Shown in pieces: positions 55,461-64,000 of a stretch of 64,000 nt of DNA (the first letter of the stretch is position 1; each line of letters opens with the position of its first letter). Below the pieces are notes generated by a model. The model saw nothing but the letters and a program-made list of their open reading frames with translations. It did not search any database and was not told the DNA's origin. The position numbers and the translations under genes are program-made. The stretch spans positions 62,001 to 126,000 of the forward strand of contig NZ_CP060096.1 of the NCBI RefSeq assembly GCF_017357865.1, written 5' to 3'. This stretch comes from Aceticella autotrophica (GTDB lineage Bacteria; Bacillota; Thermoanaerobacteria; Thermoanaerobacterales; Thermoanaerobacteraceae).

Positions 55461-56279
55461 ATGAATGTTTACAAAAGGTATGAAAGGGTTAGCGCAATGT
55501 TGAAAATATTATCAGATAACCCCAATACCCTATATAATCTTAATTATTTCATGAACATGTTTAATACTGCTAAATCTACTGCTTCTGAGGATGTAGAAAT
55601 AATTAACAGTGTTATAGAAAAATTCGGCTTTGGTAAAATTATTACTGTTTCAGGTGCAGGAGGCGGGATAAAATATATTCCTATTAATAGTCTATATAAT
55701 TATCGTTCTTTTGTGAAAGAAGTTTGCAAAAGTTTAGAGGATAAGTCAAGAATAATACCGGGAGGATTTTTGTATACAACAGATTTAATTTACTCCCCAA
55801 ATATTGCAACAAAGATAGGAGAACTTCTTTCTTTTCCATTTCAGGAAAAGAGTGTGGATTTTGTTGTGACTGTTGAAACAAAAGGTATTCCCATAGCGTT
55901 AATGTGTGCAAGAGCATTAAATGTACCTCTTATAATAATAAGAAAGGATAGCAAAGTTACAGAAGGTTCATCTGTTTCGATAAATTATGTATCAGGTTCA
56001 CAAAAGCAGATAAGGTCTATGTCCCTTTCAAGAAGGTCACTAAAAAGATATTCAAAAGTAGTACTTATAGATGATTTTATGAAAGCTGGTGGTACTATAA
56101 AGGGAATGATGGAGCTTATGGAAGAATTTGATGCAGAAGTTGTTGGTATTGGTGTTATGATTTCTACAGCAATGCCGATGGTAAAACTTATCAGTGATTA
56201 TATATCATTATTTATATTAAAAGAAATGGATGAGTATAATGGCATTATAAAAATGGAAATAAGTGATTGGTTAAAGTAA
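55461..56279 (+). CDS. purR: PurR-type purine operon repressor
   Basis: A 272-residue regulator in the Bacillus PurR style: N-terminal winged helix (about 1-75), then a type I phosphoribosyltransferase-like domain with the PRPP loop VVLIDDFMKAGGT. PRPP relieves repression of purine genes. Starting the purR-spoVG-glmU-prs block, as in Bacillus. GGAGG precedes ATG. Confidence 0.93.
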   Translation: MNVYKRYERVSAMLKILSDNPNTLYNLNYFMNMFNTAKSTASEDVEIINSVIEKFGFGKIITVSGAGGGIKYIPINSLYNYRSFVKEVCKSLEDKSRIIPGGFLYTTDLIYSPNIATKIGELLSFPFQEKSVDFVVTVETKGIPIALMCARALNVPLIIIRKDSKVTEGSSVSINYVSGSQKQIRSMSLSRRSLKRYSKVVLIDDFMKAGGTIKGMMELMEEFDAEVVGIGVMISTAMPMVKLISDYISLFILKEMDEYNGIIKMEISDWLK

Positions 56280-56435
56280 TATGCAAAAAACAATTTTTTT
56301 TAGAAATTTATATTTTCATGAAGGAAATTTAGATTTTATGGCGAATATTATAAAGGTAAGGTAAAAGTAAAGGGTAAAGTAATTTTCAAATATTTCACCC
56401 GTTACAGTCTTATTTTGCAGGAAGGTGGTGAGCTT

Positions 56436-56717
56436 ATGGAAATTACAGATGTTAGGGTGAGAAAAATCAATGAAGAAGGAAAGATGCGAGCTGTGGTTTC
56501 TGTAACCTTTGATAATGAATTTGTTGTTCATGATATTAAGGTTATAGAAGGACAGAATGGCCTGTTTATTGCTATGCCAAGCCGTAAAACACTGGAAGGT
56601 GAGTTTAAGGATATAGCACACCCGATCAATTCTGAAACAAGGGCAAAAATACAGAATGCCATACTTACAGAATTTGAAAAAGTTAAGGAACAGGATGAAC
56701 CACAGAGCAAAGAATAA
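56436..56717 (+). CDS. spoVG: SpoVG, sporulation and RNA-binding regulator
   Basis: A 93-residue protein, start [11 protein letters not shown], middle [22 protein letters not shown], both highly conserved. It affects septation during sporulation and binds nucleic acid. ATG 56436 follows GGAAGGTGGTG. Confidence 0.96.
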   Translation: MEITDVRVRKINEEGKMRAVVSVTFDNEFVVHDIKVIEGQNGLFIAMPSRKTLEGEFKDIAHPINSETRAKIQNAILTEFEKVKEQDEPQSKE

Positions 56718-56745
56718 AAAGGAGCTGCCTCCTTTTTATTTTTTT
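56713..56745 (+). terminator. Terminator after spoVG
   Basis: AATAAAAAGGAG at 56713-56724 pairs with CTCCTTTTTATT at 56729-56740, then TTTTT. Confidence 0.85.
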
Positions 56746-56817
56746 GGATTTTGTTGAATTTTGTCTTGAAAATAGTTAAAATAAAAAGGGAATAGAATTT
56801 GTGGAGGGCGGCGTATT

Positions 56818-58191
56818 ATGGAAAATTTCAGCACTCTTGTTCTTGCAGCAGGACTTGGTAAAAGAATGAAATCAAGACATCCTAAGGTAGTTCATAAGAT
56901 TTGTGGGAAAGCTATGATAGAATGGATTATTATGAATGTAAAAGCTTCAGGTTCAGATGATATCGTTGTGGTGGTTGGTCATGGTGCAGAGGAAGTGAAA
57001 GAGATTTTAAAAGATAGTGTGAAATATGCATTACAAGAAAAACAGCTTGGCACAGGACATGCTGCTATGCTTGCATTAAGTTTACTGCCAGATAAGGGAG
57101 ATATAATGATTCTAACAGGCGATACCCCTCTTATTACCGCAGATAATCTAAAGGAATTTATGAAATTTCATTCCAAAAAAAATAATGCTGTCACAATTTT
57201 ATCGGCTATTATTAATGACCCTGAAGGCTATGGAAGGATTATTAGAGATAAAGATGGAAATGTTATAAAAATAGTAGAACATAAAGATGCCACAGAAGAA
57301 CAAAGGAATATCCATGAAATAAATTCTGGTATATACATTATAAAAGCAGAATATTTAAAGAAATCCTTAGGGCTTATAAAAAATGATAATATACAGGGTG
57401 AATATTATTTAACTGATGCCGTTGAAATCATAAAAGAAATGGGAGGAAGAATTGGAGCATTTAATGTAAAACCTGAAGAAGTAATGGGAGTTAATTCAAG
57501 GATACAACTTTCACAAGCTGAAAAGATTATGCAGATGAGAATTAATTATAAACTCATGGATAAGGGTGTTACATTAATTAACCCTGAAAATACTATTATA
57601 GGACCAGATGTGGAAGTTGGAATTGATACAATTATTTTTCCAGGCACTTTAATTGAGGGAAAGACAGTAATAGGAGAGGATTGTGAAATAGGACCAAATT
57701 GTCATATCGTTTCTTCAAGGATAGGCAACGGATGTAAAATAGAATATTCAGAAATACTTGAATCACAGCTTGGTGAAAATATCAAGGTAGGTCCATATGC
57801 CCGGATAAGACCTGATAGCATTATACATGACAATGTAAAAATGGGGAATTTCGTAGAAATCAAAAAATCCGTTATTGGCAAAGGAACAAAGGTACCCCAT
57901 TTAACATATATCGGTGATGCAGAGGTTGGAAAAAATGTAAATATGGGATGTGGCTCTATTGTTGTAAATTATGATGGCAAGAAAAAACACAAGTCATTTA
58001 TCGGGGATAATGTTTTTGTAGGATGTAATGTAAATTTGGTTTCGCCTGTAAAAATTGGCAGTAATACATTTATAGCGGCTGGTTCAACGATAACCGATGA
58101 TGTTCCGGATGGAGCAATGGCGATAGCCAGAAGCCGCCAGATAATAAAAGAAGGTTGGATAGAAAAATATAATAAAAAAGGAGAGTTATAA
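56818..58191 (+). CDS. glmU: Bifunctional GlmU: GlcN-1-P acetyltransferase / GlcNAc-1-P uridyltransferase
   Basis: A 457-residue enzyme making UDP-GlcNAc for the cell wall. N-terminal Rossmann domain with [11 protein letters not shown] and GDTPLI; C-terminal left-handed beta helix of hexapeptide repeats ([15 protein letters not shown], ...), with the acetyltransferase block [14 protein letters not shown]. Followed by prs after 2 bases. Confidence 0.97.
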   Translation: MENFSTLVLAAGLGKRMKSRHPKVVHKICGKAMIEWIIMNVKASGSDDIVVVVGHGAEEVKEILKDSVKYALQEKQLGTGHAAMLALSLLPDKGDIMILTGDTPLITADNLKEFMKFHSKKNNAVTILSAIINDPEGYGRIIRDKDGNVIKIVEHKDATEEQRNIHEINSGIYIIKAEYLKKSLGLIKNDNIQGEYYLTDAVEIIKEMGGRIGAFNVKPEEVMGVNSRIQLSQAEKIMQMRINYKLMDKGVTLINPENTIIGPDVEVGIDTIIFPGTLIEGKTVIGEDCEIGPNCHIVSSRIGNGCKIEYSEILESQLGENIKVGPYARIRPDSIIHDNVKMGNFVEIKKSVIGKGTKVPHLTYIGDAEVGKNVNMGCGSIVVNYDGKKKHKSFIGDNVFVGCNVNLVSPVKIGSNTFIAAGSTITDDVPDGAMAIARSRQIIKEGWIEKYNKKGEL

Positions 58192-58193
58192 AA

Positions 58194-59144
58194 TTGGCAA
58201 GGTATGGAGGTACTATAAAAATATTTACCGGTAATTCTAATCCGGTACTGGCAAAAGAAATTGCCGAAAATTTAGGAATCACCCTTGGAAATGCGGAGGT
58301 AAGCACATTCAGTGATGGTGAGATAAGTGTAAAAATCGGTGAAAGCGTAAGGGGTACAAATGTCTTTGTAGTTCAATCGACATGTGCTCCTGTAAACAAT
58401 AATTTAATGGAACTTTTAATTATGATGGATGCATTTAAGAGGGCATCAGCGTATGAAATTACAGCCGTGATACCGTATTATGGTTATGCAAGGCAGGATA
58501 GAAAAGCCAAAGCAAGAGACCCTATTACCGCAAAGCTTGTGGCAGACCTCATAACTGTTGCTGGGGCTGACAGGGTTTTGACAATGGACCTTCATGCTGC
58601 ACAGATACAGGGTTATTTCAATATACCTGTCGATCATCTTCTTGGAGGTTCAATACTTGCGAAATATTTTATAGATAAAGAGCTTGGTGATGATATTGTA
58701 GTGGTATCCCCTGACCATGGAAGTGTTGTAAGGGCAAGATATTTTGCTGAGAAATTAAACGCTTCAATAGCTATTATTGATAAAAGGAGACCAAAAGCCA
58801 ATGTTGCGGAGATAATGAATATAATCGGTGATGTAAAAGGGAAAAAGGCGATTTTAGTTGACGACCTTATAGATACAGCAGGAACCCTTGTACAGGGAGC
58901 AGAGGCACTTATTGAAAAAGGTGCCAAAGAGGTATATGCATGTGCTACACATGGTGTATTATCAGATCATGCCGTTGATAAAATTGCAAATTCACCGATA
59001 AAAGAACTTATAATAACAGATACCATTCCATTGCCTGAGAGCAAGAAAATCAGCAATATTAAGGTGAAATCGACTGCACCGTTACTTGCAGAGGCGATAA
59101 AAAGAATATATGAGGGCATGTCGGTAAGCAAGTTATTTATATAG
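58194..59144 (+). CDS. prs: Ribose-phosphate pyrophosphokinase
   Basis: A 316-residue PRPP synthase feeding purine, pyrimidine, His and NAD pathways. [14 protein letters not shown] start, [36 protein letters not shown] and the PRPP loop [14 protein letters not shown] start with AAAGGAG upstream, coupled to glmU. Confidence 0.97.
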   Translation: MARYGGTIKIFTGNSNPVLAKEIAENLGITLGNAEVSTFSDGEISVKIGESVRGTNVFVVQSTCAPVNNNLMELLIMMDAFKRASAYEITAVIPYYGYARQDRKAKARDPITAKLVADLITVAGADRVLTMDLHAAQIQGYFNIPVDHLLGGSILAKYFIDKELGDDIVVVSPDHGSVVRARYFAEKLNASIAIIDKRRPKANVAEIMNIIGDVKGKKAILVDDLIDTAGTLVQGAEALIEKGAKEVYACATHGVLSDHAVDKIANSPIKELIITDTIPLPESKKISNIKVKSTAPLLAEAIKRIYEGMSVSKLFI

Positions 59145-59168
59145 GCATTTATATGCCTTTTTTTTTAA
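59143..59168 (+). terminator. Terminator after prs
   Basis: TAGGCAT-TTA-TATGCCT followed by nine T. Confidence 0.8.
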
Positions 59169-59240
59169 AAGGAAAAAGAGTATATTTATGGTACAATTAT
59201 ATTGTGCAAAGATCTTTCAAATCTGAAAAAGGGTGATTTT

Positions 59241-59924
59241 ATGGGTGAGAATCGTAAAATATATATTATTGATGATGACAGAAATATATGTGAAATAGTA
59301 TCACTATACCTTGAAAAAGAAGGATTTCAAACGGTAAAGATAAGTAATGGAAAGGATGCTCTTGATAAATTACATGAAGAAATACCAAGACTTATAATTT
59401 TGGATTTAATGCTCCCAGGAATTGATGGGATGTCTCTTTGTAAAGAAATAAGGAAATTTTCCGATGTACCTGTTATAATACTTACTGCAAAAGGTGAAAC
59501 ATTCGATAAGGTTTTAGGTCTTGAAATAGGTGCGGATGATTATATTGTAAAACCTTTTGATAGTAAGGAACTGCTTGCAAGGGTAAAGGCTGTACTTAGA
59601 AGATATGAGCAAAACAAGGAAAAAGGTGATTATATTTCATTTCCTGAATTATCCGTAAGTTTAAGCGAATATAAAGTCTTGTATAAAGGTGAAACTATAG
59701 AATTAACACCAAAGGAATTAGAACTTTTATACTTTTTATGCTTACATCCAAATAAAGTTTTTACAAGGGATCAACTACTTGAAAATGTTTGGGGTTATGA
59801 TTTTATGGGTGACAGTAGGACAGTTGATGTTCATATTAAAAGGCTTAGAGAGAAAATAGGAGACGGTCCCAACTGGAAACTTTCGACGGTGTGGGGTGTT
59901 GGATATAAATTCGAGGTGAAATAG
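59241..59924 (+). CDS. OmpR-family response regulator
   Basis: A 227-residue regulator: receiver with IIDDDRN, phosphoacceptor in LIILDLMLPGIDG and DDYIVKPFDSKEL; winged-helix end VWGYDFMGDSRTVDVHIKRLREKIG. Forms an operon with the kinase behind it (1-base gap). The start is ATG 59241, with GGGTGAT ahead; a longer frame upstream has no ribosome site. PhoP/ResD-like. May act on the repeats before htrA. Confidence 0.92.
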   Translation: MGENRKIYIIDDDRNICEIVSLYLEKEGFQTVKISNGKDALDKLHEEIPRLIILDLMLPGIDGMSLCKEIRKFSDVPVIILTAKGETFDKVLGLEIGADDYIVKPFDSKELLARVKAVLRRYEQNKEKGDYISFPELSVSLSEYKVLYKGETIELTPKELELLYFLCLHPNKVFTRDQLLENVWGYDFMGDSRTVDVHIKRLREKIGDGPNWKLSTVWGVGYKFEVK

Positions 59925-59925
59925 T

Positions 59926-61341
59926 TTGGCAAAAAACAGACTCTTTAAAAAGCTTTTTATTACAAATATACTTATAATATTGATAACCATGATAATACTT
60001 TCGGGTTTTTTTTATTTAATGTTTCAGAATTATTATTTTGCGGAAAAAGAAAAAATAATGATCGAAGAAGGTCAACAGTTAAATATGATAATTAGTGGAT
60101 TTACGGTTGGAGATGTAGATGTGGATAAACTTAATCAGGAATTAAGTGTTGTTGATAGATTGATTAATGCCACTATATGGATTGTAAGCAGGGACGGGCT
60201 CATATACAGTCAGTCCAGTCATTTAGAAAAAAATTGGGTTGGCATAACATTAAGCAAGGATGAGATTGAAAATATTCTTAAAGGTCATACGATTATAAAA
60301 AGGGGATATTTTGGAGGCAGATTTTCGCAGCCGGTATTGACGGTAGGTTTGCCTTTGAAAATATCCGGAAGTATTAAAGGCGCAATATTTATGCATGCAC
60401 CCATTTTAGAGATGAATAAAACATTGATGAATATTTTTTTTATAATGATTATTTCAATGGTAATTGCTATATTCATTGGAGGTATACTCATATCATTTGC
60501 TTCAAAAAAGATATCAGAACCTTTAAAGGAAATGAGTTCAGCCGCATTAAAAATGGCTAAAGGAGACTTTTCCACAAAGATTCAGGTTGCAGGTGATGAT
60601 GAAATCACAGACCTTGCTATATCTTTTAATAAGATGTCAAGAGAACTTGAACAAATGGAGGATGTCAGGAAAGAGTTTGTGGCAAATGTATCCCATGAAC
60701 TGCGTTCTCCATTAACTACAATACAGGGGTATATAGATGGAATAATTGATGGGACAATACCACAGGATAGTTTAATAAAATATTTAAAGATTGTTCAGGA
60801 AGAAACCCGCAGGATGTCGAGGTTAATATCAGGTTTATTAGATATTACAAAGATGGAATCAGGAAAATTTCCACTTTATATCACAGATTTTGATATAAAT
60901 GAGTTGATAAGAATAACAATCATTAAAATGGAATCACGAATTAATGAGAAAAGGGTTCATGTAAAAGTTGATTTTGACTATGATAAGAATATTGTTCAAG
61001 GAGATAAAGATAAAATTGAACAGGTTTTAACAAATTTATTCGATAATGCTATTAAATTTTCTGAAGTAAATGGTTATATTCATGTTTATACTGAAAGAAA
61101 AGGAAGCAAACTTTATATAACAATACACAATATGGGGGAAATAATACCGGAAGAAGATATTGAGCATATATGGGATAAATTATACAAAGTTGATAAATCC
61201 AGAAGCGGTAATACAGGAGCAGGTCTTGGACTTTATATCGTAAAAAATATTATAAACAAGCATGATGAAGAAATTTGGGCGGAAAGCAAGGAAAATGAAG
61301 GTACAACCATTACATTTACAATGAAATTGAAAAATGATTAA
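59926..61341 (+). CDS. Sensor histidine kinase
   Basis: A 471-residue kinase: two membrane segments (about 10-30 and 165-190) around an extracellular sensor domain, then HAMP, H-box FVANVSHELRSPLTTIQGYIDG, N-box NLFDNAIKFSE, and GAGLGLYIVKNIINKH. Same operon as the regulator. Located before htrA, it may sense envelope stress (inference). TTG start. Confidence 0.92.
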   Translation: MAKNRLFKKLFITNILIILITMIILSGFFYLMFQNYYFAEKEKIMIEEGQQLNMIISGFTVGDVDVDKLNQELSVVDRLINATIWIVSRDGLIYSQSSHLEKNWVGITLSKDEIENILKGHTIIKRGYFGGRFSQPVLTVGLPLKISGSIKGAIFMHAPILEMNKTLMNIFFIMIISMVIAIFIGGILISFASKKISEPLKEMSSAALKMAKGDFSTKIQVAGDDEITDLAISFNKMSRELEQMEDVRKEFVANVSHELRSPLTTIQGYIDGIIDGTIPQDSLIKYLKIVQEETRRMSRLISGLLDITKMESGKFPLYITDFDINELIRITIIKMESRINEKRVHVKVDFDYDKNIVQGDKDKIEQVLTNLFDNAIKFSEVNGYIHVYTERKGSKLYITIHNMGEIIPEEDIEHIWDKLYKVDKSRSGNTGAGLGLYIVKNIINKHDEEIWAESKENEGTTITFTMKLKND

Positions 61342-61347
61342 AAAAAA

Positions 61348-61395
61348 TTTACATTTAGTTCATGATTTATTCATAAATTGAGTATATCATATAAT
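61348..61395 (+). promoter_or_regulatory. Promoter with OmpR-type direct repeats, copy 1
   Basis: TTTACAT (61348-61354), TTCATGA (61359-61365) and TTCATAA (61370-61376) recur every 11 bases, the spacing of OmpR/PhoB-family binding sites. TATAAT follows at 61390-61395. Confidence 0.5.
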
Positions 61396-61401
61396 GCGAG
61401 A

Positions 61402-61470
61402 GATAAAAAACTCTCCTTGACCTCCCTTATTATAGTAGCCCGGATTATTTTCGGGCTACATTTTAATTTT
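61402..61470 (+). ncRNA. Possible short RNA between the kinase gene and htrA
   Basis: Downstream of that promoter come a small hairpin (GAGAG...CTCTC) and GTAGCCCG (61435-61442) paired with CGGGCTAC (61452-61459), then an AT-rich tail. It could be a short transcript of about 70 nt, or simply the terminator of the kinase operon. Confidence 0.35.
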
Positions 61471-61478
61471 AAAAAATA

Positions 61479-61521
61479 TTTACATACCATTCATAATTTT
61501 TTTAAAAATTACTGTTATAAT
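61479..61521 (+). promoter_or_regulatory. htrA promoter with the same operator motif, copy 2
   Basis: TTTACAT at 61479-61485 and TTCATAA at 61490-61496, with the same 4-base gap as in copy 1, then TATAAT at 61516-61521, 38 bases before the htrA start. Confidence 0.5.
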
Positions 61522-61558
61522 GTAAGATGAGAATAAAAAAATAAAAGGGGTGTTGAAA

Positions 61559-62830
61559 ATGAATTTTGACAATGATATTAATAAAGACAATTCAACAGAA
61601 AATACTCAAGAGATATCCAGTGGTAACAATGATACACAACCTATTTCAAGAGTTGAATTTAGAAGCAATAAAAAAAGTGTTGGCAGAATGGTTAAAAGAT
61701 TTAGAAGAAAGATGTTTGTATATTTTGTAGTAGTAGCTTTGGTTTCAGCATTGGTTGGAGGAGGAGTAGTAGCCGGAGTTATGAAATATTCAGGGATTGG
61801 TTCGCAACAGGTAATAAACAGATATTTACCTCTTTCATCAAATGATAATAATCCCAGTCTTATTGCAAACATAGCAAAGATTGTAAGCCCTGCTGTAGTT
61901 GGTATTGATACAAGCGTAGCATATTCAAATGGATATAAGAGCGCACTCGTTCCTCAGGGTAGTGGTTCAGGAATAATATTTAATTCACAAGGATATATAG
62001 TTACAAATTATCATGTAATAAATGGGGCATCTAAAATAACAGTGAATTTAACTGATGGTAGAAAGTTACCTGCAAGGCTTATTGGCAAAGATAGTAAAAC
62101 AGATTTAGCAGTTCTTAAAATTGATGCTACTAATTTACCTGTTGCTAAATTTGGTGATTCATCTAAACTTCAAGTTGGTGATTTAGCAGTTGCAATAGGA
62201 AATCCACTTGGAGAAAGTTTTGCTGGAACCGTTACTGCTGGAATAATAAGCGGATTAAACAGAAATCTTCAAAGTGATTATGGTCCGGTCAAATTAATAC
62301 AGACAGATGCAGCCATAAATCCCGGAAACAGCGGTGGTCCACTTGTAAACAGCAAAGCTGAGGTAATCGGAATTACCAGTGTTAAACTTACATCAACAGG
62401 AGGGTCATCAGGAGCAGATCCCTTTGGAATATTCCAAAGTCAAGGAACACCGGTGGAAGGTATGGGGTTTGCCATACCAATAAATGAAGCAAAACCGATT
62501 ATAGACCAGCTGATAAGTCATGGATATGTTGAAAGACCTGCAATGGGTATAGCGGTGCAGTCGGTAACACAGCAGGATGCACAACAATATAATATTCCGG
62601 TAGGGGTATATGTTGTTGAAGTACAGCAGAATGGTGCTGCAGATAAAGCAGGATTCAAAGCAGGTGATATAATTACAGCTATTGACGGTACTCAGGTAAA
62701 AACCTTTGAAGAATTACAGAATATCTTATATAAGCACAAGGTTGGGGATAAGGTTAATGTTACATTGTGGAGAGATGGTAAAACATTGAATTTGCAGGTT
62801 CAGTTACAAAGCAGTGCAAATACACAATAA
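61559..62830 (+). CDS. htrA: HtrA/DegP-like membrane-anchored serine protease
   Basis: A 423-residue envelope quality-control protease. N-terminal cytoplasmic tail rich in N, D and T, one membrane anchor (about 50-72), trypsin-like domain with catalytic His in TNYHVING, Asp in KTDLAVLKI and Ser in NPGNSGGPL, and one C-terminal PDZ domain. The start is ATG 61559 with AAAAGGGG 8 bases before; GTG 61550 is in frame but overlaps that site. Confidence 0.94.
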   Translation: MNFDNDINKDNSTENTQEISSGNNDTQPISRVEFRSNKKSVGRMVKRFRRKMFVYFVVVALVSALVGGGVVAGVMKYSGIGSQQVINRYLPLSSNDNNPSLIANIAKIVSPAVVGIDTSVAYSNGYKSALVPQGSGSGIIFNSQGYIVTNYHVINGASKITVNLTDGRKLPARLIGKDSKTDLAVLKIDATNLPVAKFGDSSKLQVGDLAVAIGNPLGESFAGTVTAGIISGLNRNLQSDYGPVKLIQTDAAINPGNSGGPLVNSKAEVIGITSVKLTSTGGSSGADPFGIFQSQGTPVEGMGFAIPINEAKPIIDQLISHGYVERPAMGIAVQSVTQQDAQQYNIPVGVYVVEVQQNGAADKAGFKAGDIITAIDGTQVKTFEELQNILYKHKVGDKVNVTLWRDGKTLNLQVQLQSSANTQ

Positions 62831-62836
62831 AAAAGC

Positions 62837-62878
62837 AAAAAAACGGCTCTTTGATTAACCAAAGGAGCCGTTTTTTTG
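62837..62878 (+). terminator. Terminator after htrA
   Basis: AAAAAACGGCTC-TTTG pairs with CAAAGGAGCCGTTTTTTT (one unpaired base). Confidence 0.88.
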
Positions 62879-62948
62879 CACAAATTAAGCAGTATTTTTT
62901 TTCGCTGTTTTTATGATATAATAAAAAATAGTGCAAGGAGGTAAGAAC

Positions 62949-63506
62949 ATGTTTATAATAGCTGGGCTTGGGAATCCCGGTCGTGAATATGAAGGAACAA
63001 GGCATAACATGGGATTTGAAACGATAGATATTCTTTCACATGAATTAAATATAGATGTATCAATGCTAAAGTTTAAATCTTTGATGGGCATAGGAAGTTA
63101 TAAAGGAGAAAAAATAATCCTCTTAAAACCCCAAACTTTTATGAATTTAAGCGGTGAAGCAATATATGAAATCGTGAATTTCTATAAAATTCCCCTTTCA
63201 AATCTTATTGTAATATATGATGATATAAACCTTGATGTCGGTTATATAAGAATAAGGCAGAAAGGCAGTGCAGGCGGACATAATGGCATGAAATCGATTA
63301 TATATCTTTTGAATAGTGAGGATTTTCCTCGTATACGTATAGGAATAGGCAAACCAGAGAATGACCTTACAGGATATGTGCTGAGGAAATTTGATAAGGA
63401 AGATGAAAAATTAATAAAAGGAGCATTATTAAAAGCTTCAAAAGCTGTACTTGATATTATAGAAAACGGAGTTGAACATGCCATGAATATGTTTAACAGC
63501 AAATAA
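62949..63506 (+). CDS. pth: Peptidyl-tRNA hydrolase
   Basis: A 185-residue enzyme that frees tRNA from stalled peptidyl-tRNA. IIAGLGNPGREYEGTRHNMGF with the catalytic His, LKPQTFMNLSGEA, and GGHNGMKSI. The start is ATG 62949 with AAGGAGG upstream. Confidence 0.96.
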   Translation: MFIIAGLGNPGREYEGTRHNMGFETIDILSHELNIDVSMLKFKSLMGIGSYKGEKIILLKPQTFMNLSGEAIYEIVNFYKIPLSNLIVIYDDINLDVGYIRIRQKGSAGGHNGMKSIIYLLNSEDFPRIRIGIGKPENDLTGYVLRKFDKEDEKLIKGALLKASKAVLDIIENGVEHAMNMFNSK

Positions 63507-63571
63507 AAATGTATTTGTTGCAGCATTAATTCACGGATACCGGAATAGGATTATGTTGAGGTGATACAAAG

Positions 63572-64000
63572 TTGTTTATAAAGACCATAGGGAATTTAAG
63601 AGAAATAATCGATTTAAGAGAAGCTATAGCGGGCGGAAAAACACCGGTTTTAATTTATGGTCTGACTGATTCACAAAAATCCCATATTACACATTATATT
63701 ATGAAAGAATTCAAAAAAAAGGTATTATTTATTACATATAATGATGTACAGGCAAGGATGATATATGAAGACTTAGATTCATTCACACATGGGAATGCTT
63801 TTCTCTATCCTTCACGGGATGTGTTATTTTTCAAGATAGAAGCAGCAAGTCTTGATGTGATCGGAAGAAGGCTGATTACGATAAAAAATGTTCTTGATGA
63901 TGAGCCCCATGTATTTGTTGCATCAATAGATGCATTATTGAATAAGATGATACCACAGGAATTATTTAAAAAATACACATTTAATTATAAAACGGGTGAT
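63572..64000 (+). CDS. mfd: Transcription-repair coupling factor, 3' end beyond the window
   Basis: First 143 codons of Mfd, the ATPase that removes stalled RNA polymerase and recruits UvrA. The UvrB-like N-terminal domain is seen: PVLIYGLTDSQKSHIT, FLYPSRDVLFF, ASLDVIGRRLITI, VFVASIDALL. Start TTG with GAGGTGAT upstream. The pth-mfd order agrees with Bacillus. Confidence 0.93.
   Translation, partial: MFIKTIGNLREIIDLREAIAGGKTPVLIYGLTDSQKSHITHYIMKEFKKKVLFITYNDVQARMIYEDLDSFTHGNAFLYPSRDVLFFKIEAASLDVIGRRLITIKNVLDDEPHVFVASIDALLNKMIPQELFKKYTFNYKTGD

Overview
The window looks like the chromosome of a low-GC, spore-forming, anaerobic Firmicute. Thermoanaerobacterium or a close thermophilic clostridial relative is the best guess; this rests on gene content and base composition, not on a database match. 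Evidence for spore formation: ricT, abrB, spmA/spmB, spoVG and a yabE-type 3D protein. The backbone follows the origin-proximal order known from Bacillus: holB-ricT-trmN6-like-rsmI-abrB-metG-tatD-yabE-rsmA at the left (1-17.3 kb), and purR-spoVG-glmU-prs-(two-component system, htrA)-pth-mfd at the right (55.4-64 kb). rnmV, veg and ispE, which sit in this stretch in Bacillus, are not seen, and about 38 kb of accessory genes lies between mrp and purR.

Region 17.3-34.7 kb is a composite, decaying island. It holds a class I lantibiotic locus on the minus strand: lanA, lanB, lanC, lanR, lanK, a lanT-like exporter and lanFEG immunity genes. The 58-residue precursor gene at 31770-31946 encodes a nisin/geobacillin-like peptide with six core cysteines. 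lanA, the regulators, the exporter and the immunity ABC genes are intact, but lanC is broken by an exact 13-bp tandem duplication and lanB by a frameshift. An internally deleted insertion sequence sits between them, and a field of degenerate transposase genes separates lanT from lanFEG. Upstream of lanA lies a CTAG-type (MjaI-like) restriction-modification pair: the methyltransferase carries a C-terminal nuclease-fold domain and the endonuclease is frameshifted. A shortened copy of the methyltransferase 3' end sits on the other side of the island, just after mrp, so the island is bracketed by a direct repeat.

Region 34.7-45 kb holds a membrane protein plus FtsH-like AAA protease pair, a truncated class C group II intron directly behind that operon's terminator, an ABC-2 exporter pair, a MATE exporter, RlmD-type rRNA methyltransferase and exonuclease III. 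Two copies of a GGGGACGGTTC palindromic repeat form the last codons of two ORFs.

Region 44.3-52.8 kb is an anaerobic redox locus. A CoA-dehydratase-type activase ATPase, a cysteine-form formate dehydrogenase, a double-cubane-type (HgdB-like) protein and a LysR regulator belong together. Into it a visibly GC-rich cassette for sulfur/selenium trafficking (YedE-type transporter, DUF3343-like protein, ribokinase-like protein, TusA-like protein) has been placed between two 124-bp near-identical copies of the fdhA promoter region, so both units probably answer to the same regulator.

Other non-coding items: a promoter-driven, terminator-ended structured RNA of about 190 nt before metG; a 25-nt perfect palindrome before a cation exporter; and OmpR-type direct repeats before htrA. 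No tRNA, rRNA or CRISPR array was seen. All calls come from reading the sequence and from memory of protein families; no searches were run.
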